Positions 1 to 10,476 of a DNA stretch of 64,000 nucleotides are shown here, piece after piece. Below the pieces are notes generated by a model. It was not told the DNA's origin. It ran no database searches and saw nothing but the letters and a program-made list of their open reading frames with translations. Within the stretch, counting starts at the first letter, position 1. The number at the start of each line of letters is the position of its first letter. The DNA lies in assembly GCA_949752735.1 (NCBI GenBank), contig OX457042.1, forward strand, positions 31,050,116-31,114,115. Reading direction: 5' to 3'. Origin of the DNA: Lumbricus terrestris. Its lineage: Eukaryota > Annelida > Clitellata > Crassiclitellata > Lumbricidae. A program made the translations under genes and the position numbers.

Positions 1-60
1 GTACATACATACATACATAGTTACATACATACATTACATGTGCATGCATACATTACACAA
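1..60. repeat. (CATA)n microsatellite
   Basis: Runs of CATA/TACA words at the window edge, interrupted. It is the same simple repeat as the long tract at 50065-50250. Confidence 0.7.
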
Positions 61-61
61 T

Positions 62-225
62 ACCGTTCTGTGGTTGACCCGGCGGTATGGAATGGCCTCC
101 CTCTTGAGCTGTGCCTATTTCCTAGATTACTCTCTGACACATTCTATAAGCACTTGAAAACTAGTCGTGAGCACTTCTGAGTAGTTCCTTGAAGAGTTGC
201 TACATAAATACTTGAATGAATGAAT
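62..225 (+). mobile_element. CR1/L2-like non-LTR retrotransposon, 3' fragment
   Basis: The + strand reads a decayed reverse-transcriptase C-terminus of the kind RSVVDPAVWNGLPLEL, then a short basic tail (FYKHLKTSREHF) and a stop. After the stop comes a GCTACATAAATA sequence and a GAATGAATGAAT tail. The WNGLP motif and this tail also occur in the fragments at 12643-12869, 38780-39110 and 39430-39720. It is 5'-truncated and non-functional. Confidence 0.75.
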
Positions 226-419
226 ACATACATGCGTATTTACATACGTACTACAGACCTTAGAGTTCAAACCCAGGTGTGCTGCATATTGTTATTTATT
301 TATGTTATTCAGGTGTAGACTACAATGTCAGGTATGCAAATTCTTTTGTTTCAATTTGATCACCTGCCATATAAATTCTCATAATTAATGATTTAACGAA
401 TGAATTGCTGTTCTTTCAG

Positions 420-604
420 CCAACGAGAACCGCTACGAAGGGTCATGGAAGAGCGACAAGAAGAACGGATCTGGCCGGTTCTTCTACCTCGACAAGGGTC
501 AGATCTACGACGGCGTCTGGGTGGACGACACTGCCCGCTGTGGAGAAGTGAAGGACATGGACCGTGAGGAGGCTCCGGATGCTACCATGTACCCCTTACC
601 ACCT
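420..604 (+). CDS. MORN3: MORN3, penultimate coding exon
   Basis: An internal exon with acceptor CAG before 420 and donor GTAAGT at 605. From 422 it reads NENRYEGSWKSDKKNGSGRF and continues through two MORN-type units (YEGSW..., IYDGVWV...) into GEVKDMDREEAPDATMYPLPP. The order RYEG.W...KNG.GRFF.LD.GQ, then a C-G-x3-D and R-E-E-A-P stretch, matches the C-terminal MORN units of MORN3, a small cytoplasmic protein made of tandem MORN repeats and linked in vertebrates to testis and spermatogenesis. The exon enters in phase 2 (two bases complete a codon) and leaves in phase 0. Upstream exons with the first MORN units lie before the window. No frameshift or stop is present, so the gene looks functional. 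Identification is from remembered family motifs, not a search. Confidence 0.9.
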
Positions 605-727
605 GTAAGTTTCTACCGTGAAACCTTAACCATTGCCGATAATTATTTGCTGTTTAAATAGACATAGACGCAGGAAGCATGATGCATTTCGTCGATTATT
701 GTTGTCAAATAATGTATGTACGAGCTC

Positions 728-930
728 TTGTTATAGCATCCCTTCAAGATGACTACTCAGAGGTGCTCCTGACTACAGCGCGCACACTTAATCAGAGCTT
801 TACGACGAAGCGCATGAGCAATTGCAAGTGAAGGACTTGCTCATGGTCCCACTGTGTGGCAGCTTGAGATAGATTCGAATCTGCAACCTTCCGGCTCGAA
901 GGCACCGAACTTGCCTCTGCACCACCGTCT
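728..930 (-). mobile_element. tRNA-derived SINE, family A, in MORN3 intron
   Basis: The reverse strand carries a tRNA-like head, where GGTTGCAGATTCGAATC resembles a B box, then a body with CAAGTCCTTCACTTGC and a 3' end with TGAAGGGATGCTATAAC. The same body recurs at 22302-22490, 28635-28810, 41785-41965, 45805-46232 and 59320-59565. It lies in the last MORN3 intron, opposite in orientation to the gene. Confidence 0.8.
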
Positions 931-1214
931 TCCACAATGATGGTCTACGGTCACTGTTCTCCAATTCAGGTATCAGGTGATAGATCTGAGCATAGCGGTG
1001 CGACTCTGTCCGTGGGGGGAAATTTAATTAGGGGGAAATTTAAAGGTTCAACCGGTGCCGAAAAAATAATTTCCTCATTTTAAAACTAATTCTGTTTATT
1101 TACGCGACAATGTGCATTCCAAACCCCCAAACTATCAGACCCCAATTTTTATATACGGGGCTGTTGGCTACACGCCGCATAGCCCACTACGCATTCTCAA
1201 ACTGTAGCTATCAA

Positions 1215-1285
1215 TAATAGTAATAATAATAATAATTATTATTATTATTATTATTATTATTATAATAATAAAAATAATAATAATA
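1215..1285. repeat. (ATT)n microsatellite
   Basis: An AAT/ATT trinucleotide tract, abutting the 3' side of the family B SINE. It probably grew from the SINE tail. Confidence 0.85.
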
Positions 1286-1287
1286 TT

Positions 1288-1528
1288 TTCTTTATTGAAC
1301 AATCCGGTTGACAGACCGCAACCGGTTACAGTGTATATTTTAAGCAATTGAAACAATTAACTAAAACGCAAATTACAGAAGACATAAATCTTAACTACCG
1401 GTACTACAGAACAGACAGCCTGCAATAATCGGTGCTAATAGCAGCCTACAAAGCACGTCCGCCGATCGGGGGTTCGAACTCGCTACCTCTCGCTCTCCAT
1501 GCAAGCATGTTATCCAATGCGCTACCGG
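1288..1528 (-). mobile_element. tRNA-derived SINE, family B, in MORN3 intron
   Basis: On the - strand a tRNA-like head (GGTAGCGCATTGGATAAC as A box, GAGTTCGAACCCCC as B box) is followed by a body ending GACCGGTTGCGGTCTGTC and an AATAAAG tail. A second copy is at 44745-45030. The tRNA-like part is not a functional tRNA gene, because no complete cloverleaf follows. Confidence 0.8.
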
Positions 1529-1646
1529 GCCCCTCCCCAATTGTTAGATTGCGGAAACAACCGAATATTCCAGTTCTTTAAATGCTGGCATATTTATTTA
1601 TTTATTCTCTTTGTCATTAATTATTTGTGGTTGTATATTTCTATAG

Positions 1647-1715
1647 ACTGGTCTCGCCAATCCAGAAGACGTTTTAAATGAGGCTAAACAGAAATTCCTC
1701 CCAGATGATGACTGA
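1647..1715 (+). CDS. MORN3: MORN3, terminal coding exon
   Basis: After acceptor CTATAG the exon reads TGLANPEDVLNEAKQKFLPD then two more Asp and TGA, in phase 0 with the exon at 420-604. This is the position and character of the MORN3 C-terminal tail (L-x-D/N-P-x-x-V-L-x-E-A). The acidic end after a short helix is typical. The intron between the two exons is 1042 bp and holds one SINE of each family plus an ATT tract. The 3' UTR continues into a CAT-repeat region. The short exon alone would be weak evidence, but the phase match and the tail make it convincing. Confidence 0.85.
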   Translation, partial: TGLANPEDVLNEAKQKFLPDDD

Positions 1716-1745
1716 ATTGCACTGCTCTACAAAGAAGTCATTGTT

Positions 1746-1815
1746 CATCATCATCACCATCGTCATCGTCATCATCATCATTGTCGTCGTCATCATCGTC
1801 AAGATCATAATCACC
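1746..1815. repeat. (CAT)n-type microsatellite in MORN3 3' UTR
   Basis: Interrupted CAT/CGT trinucleotides directly after the MORN3 stop codon. Similar tracts are at 58200-58560. Confidence 0.7.
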
Positions 1816-2307
1816 AACAGCAACAATATCGTTGTTTTCATCGTTCACGCAATGAGGACTATTATACATAGTGAACATTCACAGCTGCAAAGGCTTCACA
1901 GATTGTATGTTTAAAAACTATGTTGTAGCCTTTTGACAATGAAACAGAAGTGTCTGGCTTTGGACCACATTGAAAGGTGGTTTCACCTACTATCGTATTA
2001 TCATCATGCTGCATATCGTATCTTGTGGACTGTGTTCTGGGGTTCTTTATCATTGTATCGTATTGTATCTGGACATTAATTTATGTAGCACCATTAGCTG
2101 CATGGTCTATTCAGAGGTTTACCACTTTGATGAAGCGCTGCTTTAGATTCCCAGTCATTGTAAGTATAGGCTCATTGTTGAAGTGTTAAAACAGTTAAAT
2201 ATATTTACTGTAGGACAGTAACTACAGATGAGGCTTTTAAATTAAATATATGTACTAGAAATTAATGATGATGACATTGTGTGTATAGGCCTACTGTATT
2301 ATAATAT

Positions 2308-2313
2308 AATAAA
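2308..2313 (+). promoter_or_regulatory. Candidate MORN3 polyadenylation signal
   Basis: An AATAAA hexamer about 0.6 kb after the MORN3 stop, in an AT-rich stretch followed by TGTATTG-rich sequence. Other weaker signals exist nearby, so this is only a candidate. Confidence 0.35.
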
Positions 2314-2605
2314 CTGTATGTATATATATTGTATTGTATTCCATTGTATTGTATCTATAAATTTGTACATCGCTTCTCACAGTGCACACCAAATATGTCA
2401 CCAATCAGAGGTGCTCCCAGTGCGAATGACCCAGAAAAAGGAAAGTAGTTTTTGAGACAACGAAATGATTCGGGAACCAGTTAATAACGAAGACCATGTC
2501 GGTGGAGGAAAACGATTCCAAAGTGCAGAATCAATAAAGGCAAAAGCTGGAGTTTTGGCCAAACAGTCCTTGCTCATGGAACAAAGAGATCATATCTGTT
2601 ACATG

Positions 2606-2960
2606 CAAGGCTGTACACGAGGGTATACGCGGGTATACAGGCTATAATACAGCGTATACGCACCTCCGGCGAAAAACGGCATCGTATACTCACCTCCCGA
2701 AAAGTAGGGTATACGCGGGTAAAAAGGATGGTACACCGTACACGCTAGTAAATCATGGAACACGCGGCAAAATAGACGAGATTTTGACCCGATGACTAAA
2801 ACAAAGTCATCAGTTTTTTCGGACGGCAAAATGGAAAATGGACGAGATTTTTGGCCCGATGACTAAGAAAAAAAGGTCGTCAGAAATTTCGGGGCCGAAC
2901 TCGTCGGGTTTTCCTCCCGGTCAGCGTGTACTCACCTCAAAATTTACCAGTACAGCCCTG
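2606..2960. mobile_element. hAT-like MITE, TIR CA(A/G)GGCTGTAC
   Basis: The ends are CAAGGCTGTAC and GTACAGCCCTG, flanked by a perfect 8-bp duplication GTTACATG (2598-2605 and 2961-2968). Inside are GTATACGCGGG words and two copies of the GATGACTAAA...GTCATCAG hairpin module (near 2791 and 2857). There is no coding capacity. Confidence 0.88.
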
Positions 2961-3174
2961 GTTACATGAGTGTAGTGGATGAGGAGAGGATGCTAATATT
3001 ACCATGCATGAGTTAAGAGATGCTGAGGTCGGCAGTTTGCGGATTAGAATCGTGAGATCACAAAGATAGTTTGATGCTAGAATGGCTAGGCCAGAGTAAG
3101 ATGGGTAAATTAAATTGAGAATGTATGCCTAAGCTCTTGATGGCAAAGCATAACTGTGGTCATTGACTTTTGCC

Positions 3175-3333
3175 TGGAAGAGATTTGCCCCTCCTCCCGG
3201 CCAATCGCCTACTTCCTCACCCTCACATCACCCATCCCACCCATCCTACTCCCCAGCCCACTTATTTTCCCCATCTCACTCACCCACCGACCCCTATAAC
3301 CCGACGTCCCATCTTGTCTCCACCTCTCTGTGG
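3175..3333. repeat. C-rich satellite (CCCACCCAT type), left part
   Basis: A cytosine-rich tract with CCCATCCCACC words. It continues at 4669-4860 after the hAT insertion at 3334-4668. A related array lies at 26600-26960, where a TTGCCCGG(C/G)AA motif recurs about every 125-135 bp. Confidence 0.6.
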
Positions 3334-4668
3334 CAGGCCCGCCGAGAGGGGGGGCAAGGGGGGCAAATGCCCAGGGGCCCGGCGACTTTTAGGGGCCCGG
3401 AGGGGGCCCGGCTACACTGAATTAAAAAATGTCATATGTTGATTGCGGACTGCAGGCGCAGCCTATATTCACTTATAATGTGATTTAGTCTATGCAAATT
3501 TATGATTTATTGAGTTTTACATATAGCCTAATATTCTTCTTTTCCTTCATGCTAGAATAATTCCCTCTGGCGAGGGGTCAGCCACTCAGATCCTTCTTCT
3601 CCACTTGTCTCCGTTTCAGTGTCTTCTTTTATCATTTTGAGCAGCTTCAGGTCTTGTTGTATCACGTCCTCCCATCTTTTCTTCTGTCGTCCCCAGCTGC
3701 GTCGACCATAATATTATATACCTTCGCTTGCAGGATTCGTTTCCTAATATTACTGTCACATTACAACAACTTCTTAAGTTTCAAGAAACTGTCCGTAAGG
3801 CTACCTTAATTATCAGTTTTTTGCCAACTAACACGTCCACTTCCGTCTCAGAACGCTCAGAATGCTCTTCTACTAAATTATGCATTGTCCGGTTTCAATC
3901 ATAAGTTAAAGCAAATCAATAAATTATCAATTTCTTTCGTAACGATGGAATATAAAGACAAATTTGGAGCACAAAAACGAACACAAGCAAATAAGTTTGA
4001 AAAGGTAAAAGTTGGCAGTCGCACACTATAGGCTATTTCAAATCGAAATCTCAAAAGAAGATAATGAGAGCCTGTAATTATGTCCTATGTTCGGCATCGG
4101 TTGACTCTAGTGATCATAACCGAATGGATGAAATTGGAATTTGTGGTGTTAGCATCGTTATTCCAAAAGATGACATTATAAACAAGACTTAGCCTATGAA
4201 AATGCTGAAATTATATAGAGCTGTAAAAAGGCTTGGTTTTGATCTTGGCACTCTACCGCCAGGGCCCGTACCTATACACACACGATTGAGACCGTATAAC
4301 TATAAAGGCTACTATAATAATTATTAAAAGAAACGACCCAGCAAGCCATCCGGACAATTTTCCAGGTGATGAAGAGAGAGCATTTCCAAAGTGCATTCGT
4401 TCGCAGCCAAAATGGAGAATTACCAGGATATTAAAAACGATTTTTTATGCAGTTAAGTCCAGAAAGGCTGGTTTTTATTTGAAAATTTAATTATTTACAT
4501 AAAAAACTGATTTAGATCATAAATGTATGCAATATCGTTCATTCGTACCCACCATTTATTACATCTAGGCCATTTGTTTTTATTGAAATTTTGATCAAAA
4601 GCATGAAGATAGTTTAGGGACCCGTGACTGCTCAGCCCTGGGGCCCGGAATTTCTGTCGGCGGGCCTG
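3334..4668 (+). mobile_element. hAT-like element, TIR CAGGCCCGCCGA
   Basis: The ends are CAGGCCCGCCGAGAG and CTGTCGGCGGGCCTG with a perfect 8-bp duplication CTCTGTGG (3326-3333 and 4669-4676). At 3946-4032 the + strand reads an N-terminal hAT-transposase-like piece (KFGAQKRTQANKFEKVKV), matching the S-G-A-x-K-R-x7-F/E pattern of TTF/ZMYM-type hAT proteins. The rest of the transposase is not recognisable. Runs of G (GGGGCCCGG) sit just inside both ends. Confidence 0.88.
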
Positions 4669-4860
4669 CTCTGTGGTACTCGGCATTTCCCGGTAATTTT
4701 GGTTTTGGCCCACCCGAACCTGCCCCATCCACCCGCTCCTCAACCCACCCATCCAACACCGCTCCCCACCCCACCCAACTCCACCACACTGCGACATCCA
4801 CTGGGTGCCAACTCCTCTGGGGTTTGTAACCGGTATGCCACCCTTGAAATATCGTTGTAG
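4669..4860. repeat. C-rich satellite, right part
   Basis: Continuation of the CCCACCC tract, with a GGCATTTCCCGGTAATTTTG unit start that matches units at 26787 and 26923. The region from here to about 5000 also carries a GTGAGTAGCTGTGAAACTAT stretch related to the dispersed repeat at 27150-27380. Confidence 0.55.
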
Positions 4861-5195
4861 CGAGGGGACCCCGGTAGCATTTGGTCTAGCTGCAACGCTT
4901 TAGGTGAGTAGCTGTGAAACTATTCCGACGGAATGAAAAATTCGAAAGGCTGAGTTCCCCGATCCTCGTCACCATACTGACCATAGTGGAAGAGATTCGC
5001 CAACCCAGAGGCGTAGCGACCGCCAAGGGCGTAACTTTCCCCCAGAAAGTGGTGGTGACTATTTGTCTGCTCACTAAATTTTTCTTCCCTTCTCTGTATA
5101 CACTCGCCTTCCGCTATGATGAACTCTCCCTCCCAAATCGAATTGTCCGCCACTTTCGGTCACTCGCAAAGTCGCACTCGAACAGTAAGCTACAA

Positions 5196-7238
5196 TTGAA
5201 GCCTTTGGTGCAATAACCAGGTAAGTGCAATTTCATAGTTTTCGGCAAATCGAGTTTTAAAGTTTTTTGCTCTTCAGAAGCTCGCCGTTTCGTCCAGGAA
5301 ATAGGCCTAGATAAAGAGAAAATTTAAAAAGTTTAAAGTGCATCTGATCGTATTTGATCAGAAACTAAAATATTTAAAGGCCGGCAGTTACTAATATTAG
5401 TATTTTAAGCGCAAATGATCAACAAACCTGGTTATTGCACTGAAACTTCCCTGTAGTTCTGGAACTTGTTTGGATGCAAGAATCACATAATTATGTGAAC
5501 AAACCTTGTTATTGCACTGAAAGTTCCCTGTAGTTCTAGAACTTATTTGGATGCAAGAATCACATATGTGAACAAACCTTGTTATTGCACGGAAATTATA
5601 AGTAACTTTCGTGTAGTTCTGGAGACTTTTTACATGTAAAATCGGATAAGTGAACAAACCTTGTTATTGCATGGAAATGATAAACATTAGAGAACTGGGC
5701 CAGAAGAGGGCGACGGAAGAAACACTGATTTTAGAGAGATAAACAAATCGTCATTCAAATCAAATCAATCAATCAAATCAAATATCAGTTTATTTTGATA
5801 AAAGAAAGACAAACAAACAAAGAACCAAGGCCTTAAGGCATTGAAAAAAATCAAGAAGGTGAGGCTAGATATAAAAACAGTAAAAGAAAACGCAGAAAAT
5901 ACATCTGAAGAAATGAATGTAGGCCTACGTGGCATAAAATCACACATAGCTCAAAAACCTTCGGCAACAGGCCAAAGCAAAACACAAGTCAACAATGACA
6001 ACCTGAAACATTCAGAAAGTGAAACACTGAAACAAAGAAGTAGAAATAATATTGCATCATCCTAATTGTTTCCAACCTGAGAATCAACCTCAAATCGAAA
6101 CACCACGCTCTCCAGAGTGTGTAACCTGTCATTTCAGAGGTGCTGCTAAACGGGAACGTGTGAATATTAGAATCTTAAAATAGTTTTTTCCCCTTAGCCT
6201 ATTTTCTTTAGATTTTTTATCTGACACTGGTTGTTCATGCGTTTGAATGTCACTTAATGTCGACTGTCGACTGAGAGGATGCAGCGAAATGTGACACTGC
6301 ATATAGGCTACCGATAGGCCTACTAAATGTTTGACTAATAATATCTTAAATATTTTTACGCTGGATTATAATTATTATGACTTAATTTAATTTTTATTAT
6401 CAGTTAAAGTAACAGTTTCAAAGAATTAGACCTACTCTTACGAAATACAGTGACTTAATTGTCCCATGCACGATCAACATCATCGTGTCAGTCGTAAAGA
6501 AGTTCGTGAAACTTCGTGAAATCCTATCGCAAACGCGAAGTGTCACAATTCTAGCCAACTGCAGCAAAAAATTAATTTAAAAAAATACAGTTGGTAAAAT
6601 ATGCATACCGGAGCGAGTGTTACATTCTTCGTATGATTGTTTATTTTTCTGCTTGGAGTAAAATAGCGACACGCTTAAATATGACATTTTAAAAGGCGTT
6701 TAATTGTGATACGCTACCACATTAAGCAGACATTAAAGTTACGAAATTTGTGTCATCACTCAAAGTAGGCCTAAGTAGGCCTATATATTTAATGGGATAG
6801 TCCCGGTTAGAATAGGCCTACTGTTAATTTGGGAAAATGGCCCAAAACGTATCCATCTAGTGGCTGAATATTGTTATTACACCTTTACTTACCTCGTTAT
6901 TGCATCCGATAACGTATTTTACTGGCTTATGGTTGCGTGCAAGAACCAGGTTTGTTCACTTACTGCTCGAAAATCGCAACCGAGAGGCCACAATTTGTTG
7001 TGCAATAACCAGGTTTGTTGACTTATCTCATTTATGCACGAAATCATGGCGCAGGAATGCTATAATTCTTAAAGCAGGTATGTTGAGTTGCCTGGTTATT
7101 GTCCTACCTACTCGCTTAATTTTGCAGCTACCAGCTTGAAATTTACACCATAGATGCGCCTCTATGTCAGGAGCATTTTAAGCCAACTTTCACGATTTTC
7201 AGGTAAGTCGACTTACCTGGTTATTGCACCAAAGGCTT
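5196..7238. mobile_element. 2 kb inverted-repeat element with subterminal repeats
   Basis: A 33-bp exact inverted repeat bounds this region: 5196-5228 begins AATTGAAGCCTTTGGTGCAA and 7206-7238 is its reverse complement. Inside, the word TTGTTATTGCA with an adjoining AACAAACC recurs at about 5422, 5500, 5571 and 5652. Its reverse complement recurs near 6946 and 7002, and further partial copies lie near 6890 and 7090. The left copies form an array of roughly 75-80 bp period. I recognise no transposase. An ORF at 5841-6065 is lysine-rich and of unknown meaning. No clear target duplication was found. Confidence 0.6.
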
Positions 7239-7684
7239 CAATTAAGCTCCTACAGTAATGTTTTGATTTTTCTGTTATGAATTTGATAATAATTATGAAC
7301 TTTTACAGAAACTTAATTTCATAATGTCAAGTCCAACCTACAACAAAATAGACTACACGTCGTCCAATTAAAACACCAAACTTAAAAGAAAGGTGCCGTA
7401 AATCTGTTTGGAACTGTTGGGAGGGAAAATTTACCACCCCCGCTCGAGGTGGAGGCTCTTGGATATATGCTTCCTTTAAGAAGTCCTCTAGGGCCTATAT
7501 GTAGTGTATACTGAGGTCGGTTACTGCAGGTTAGTGACAACAAATTTTCTGCCTCGGGATATCTCAGGATATAGCCTGAGCTTGTCTCAAGCCAAGATAA
7601 AGGAGGACGGTTCCGCGGTGGACTTGCAATTAGCCCACCGGGGTTTAAAAACTATGCAAAAGGCACTGGCTGTGAGCACAGATC

Positions 7685-8133
7685 TGTAGCGTATGCATAC
7701 ACATCTGAGACGTGGCCCATGACGGTAACAGACAGGAAAAGACTGGAGGCAGCACATAAGTGGCTGAGAAGGATTCTATAGGCCTATATGTATCGTGGCT
7801 GGACAAGATAACAAACAAAGTCATAAGAGAGAAGACGGGACAAGAAGGTACGGAAACACCATTAGAAAAAGAATACTGAGGTGGATGTGGCACGTTGTTC
7901 GCGTATACTAGAATCGAAGAGCCAAATCGGTGATGTCCTGGAATGCAGGAAGTAGAAACAAGAGAGGACGACCACGAAATAACTTTTTATAGGGCACCAT
8001 CAAAGGTAAATTAATTGAGCTGTCTGGAGATGTCATATAGAAGGAAGAATGAAGAACTGGCAATGGACAGGGGCGAGTGGAGGAAGTGCTTTGCCCGATG
8101 TGCAGACCTGCACGGGAAGGACTAAGTAACTAA
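7685..8133 (+). mobile_element. Decayed endonuclease/reverse-transcriptase retroelement, 3' end
   Basis: Across several frames the + strand reads a familiar retroelement C-terminus: SETWPMTVTDRKRLEAAHKW, WLDKITNKVIREKTGQ and ELAMDRGEWRKCFARCADLH, ending G-K-D. Stops and frameshifts interrupt it, so it is a dead fragment. Confidence 0.75.
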
Positions 8134-8482
8134 GTAAGCACTGCTGCGTAGGGTCACAGACTGCAACGAGTAGCAACAATAAAAGGCTTATGCCAGTAGT
8201 GCTAAAGATGCGATAATTGCCATCCGCCAATAATCAAATGATCGAAGTTACGGCCAATGATAAACTGGAAAATTCAGTCAAATCGTGTGCAGTATAACCT
8301 ATAATATGCAGTCCTATCAAGTAGTCTATCAACTTTGATGCGATGTTTCTTTCTATAATTCTCACTTATCTCAATTCCTCTATCTATTTTCTACTCTGCC
8401 CATTGATTTTAAGAATGAATATAGCCTTAGCGGAAGACAGCCAAATGCTTCCATGCCAGAAAATTATTTTTTTTGCAGGACC

Positions 8483-8513
8483 AAAAGTGGTGGTGAATTT
8501 CACCACCACTTTT
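8483..8513. repeat. Perfect 31-bp palindrome
   Basis: AAAAGTGGTGGTGAA, one central T, then its exact reverse complement. A third copy of AAAAGTGGTGGTGA follows immediately. The AAAGTGGTGGTGAC word also occurs at about 5045. Confidence 0.9.
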
Positions 8514-8768
8514 AAAAGTGGTGGTGACTGGACACCACCGTCACAATAGAAAGTTACGCCTATGGCGACCGCCCTCCGTACCCTCCGACCGGAGGGGGCC
8601 CCCGCAAGAAAGGGGCCCCGAAAGTGGCAAAAAATGTAAGGTTATAGTGCCTTTTATTGACGCAGTTGCACAATCCATGTTGGAAAGCACTGTTAGAAAG
8701 ACGTCAGCAGCAATAAGTAGGCCTACGGAATACTTGTAAGCTTAAGTTACACTGTAGCCTTCTGTAGG

Positions 8769-8915
8769 CATAGGCGCAACCACCCTATGGGACCCACGGG
8801 ACGCGTCTCCCCAACTTTTGAGTGGTCCCCTAGCTTTATTATTATGGTCCCCCCAACTTTTAGGACGTGATTCATTATGGTCCCCCCCAACTTTTAGGAC
8901 GTGATTGCGCCTATG
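8769..8915. mobile_element. hAT-like MITE, TIR CATAGGCGCAA
   Basis: Ends CATAGGCGCAA and TTGCGCCTATG, with a perfect 8-bp duplication TCTGTAGG (8761-8768 and 8916-8923). The inside is a short tandem repeat of a CCCCAACTTTTAGGACGTGATT unit. Confidence 0.9.
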
Positions 8916-9124
8916 TCTGTAGGTTATACATAATGAATACCCATTATAATTTTATTGTATACAATATAAATACCGCATTCCAATTTCTGCATTGTAAGGA
9001 CCATGAGAGCCAAATTTTGAACGCTGAAAATGCAACGGATTTTCAGATAGACTATGGTGTACTGGATCATAGCACTTTCATGCCAATTATAGAAAATTTC
9101 ATGGAGTATAGGCCTAATAATAGG

Positions 9125-9740
9125 CAGTAGCGGCGCTAGGGGGAGGATAAGCCGCCAAAAAGGCCATCCAGTTTTTACATGTAGGTCTAAAAATAAAACC
9201 TTTCCATGATCAGCTCCCCTAAAAACTGAAACCATATGCACGAGATTTCGACCAAATGACTAAAAAAGGTTGCTTTGGCGGTTGAAAATAGAAACTTTTC
9301 ATGAGATTTCAGCCAAATGACTAAAAAAAGAAGGTCGTCATAAATTTTGGGAGGTGGAAACGGAAAATTTTCATGAGATTTCGACCAAATGATTAAAACA
9401 AAGAAAAAAAGGTCGTCAGAAATTTTGGCGCGTGAAAATGGAAAATGTTCATGAGCATGGGCGGAGTTTGGTTTCCGTTCTTGGAGGGGCAAAAGCCTTC
9501 TTGGGGGTGGCTAAACCCGGGAAAAGATTCCATTTACACGGTAAAAATGAATTTGGGTCTTCTTTGGGTGCTTAGCTCCCCCTAGCCCATGATAAACTCC
9601 GCCCATGTTCATGAGATTTCGACCAAAATTAATGCGTTAAAAAAAGGTCGCCAGAAATTTTTGCGGCTGAAAATGGAAAATTTCTTCTGCGGGAATTCAG
9701 CCCCCGCCCCGCCAAAACTGAAATTCTGGCGCCGCCACTG
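9125..9740. mobile_element. hAT-like MITE, TIR CAGT(A/G)GCGGCGC, with internal tandem units
   Basis: Ends CAGTAGCGGCGCTAG and CTGGCGCCGCCACTG, with imperfect flanks ATAATAGG / ATAATAAT (6 of 8). Inside, a unit of about 65-70 bp (ATTTTCATGAGATTTCGACC, A-rich, GGTCGTCAGAAATTTTGG) is repeated four times and carries the hairpin module. A second MITE (9456-9607) is nested in one unit. The same family is at 59755-60052. Confidence 0.82.
9456..9607. mobile_element. Nested hAT-like MITE, TIR CATGGGCGGAGTTT
   Basis: Ends CATGGGCGGAGTTTGG and AAACTCCGCCCATG, flanked by a perfect duplication TTCATGAG (9448-9455 and 9608-9615). It sits inside the older element at 9125-9740. A related, longer copy is at 22645-22946. 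Confidence 0.9.
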
Positions 9741-9944
9741 ATAATAATATCAGATTTAGAGCTTGATAATTAATAATAATTATGAAACGAAATTACTTAG
9801 AATAAGCACGTTACAGAATTACGTAGGCCTACATCGCATACCAGTTTCTGCATTGTAAGGGCCCCGCCGCCCCGGATATGTGGTCTATGTTCGGAGGGGG
9901 CCACGCTCATTGTTGCTACGGCCCTGCGCCAACCCCCAACCCCC

Positions 9945-10170
9945 ACTGTGTGTTTCAGATGGCCCTAGATCTGTCTAGGTACAAAATTTCAGATCAATAT
10001 ATAACTGCGTTTTACCGAAATTTTTGGGATTCACCCCACCCTGGCCCTTCTGGTGGGAGAGATTCGTCAACCCTCTCCACTGGGTGGTCCTGATTGCCCT
10101 CTATTTTGGTGCAAAGTTTCAGATCAATAGTTGCGAAACTGTGGGCGTGCATTCTGGCCAAACATACATA
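9945..10170 (+). repeat. Dispersed repeat, copy 1
   Basis: Sequence with TTTCAGATCAATA, ATTCGTCAACCCTCTCCACT and GTGGGCGTGCATTCTG. A related copy is at 27150-27380 and part of another near 4890-5010. It ends in CATA repeats. The class is unknown. Confidence 0.55.
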
Positions 10171-10476
10171 CATACATAAATACATACATATACCCACGTC
10201 CTTTCTTATAGATAAAATAGATAATAAAGCATTCAACAAACAGTAAGGAAATGTAAACTAGGTAGGTCGTTAGGCAACCCAAAATTGGAATTAATAAAAT
10301 TTAATTGCTTATCTGTCCAACAATCTGATTAATTAGTTTTAATTAAGTAGAAAACAATGTTGTCAGGGAGCTCTATGGAAGTCAAGGTGACTCCCAATGA
10401 GCGAGGCTCGTATGGGAGTTTTACAATTTTTATTGTGCTTTGCACTATTATCTATAGATATATATGTAGTCTATAT

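Noticed and set aside
1470..1528. tRNA gene on the - strand
   Set aside because: Only A and B boxes of a SINE head; the same head with body recurs at 44745-45030.
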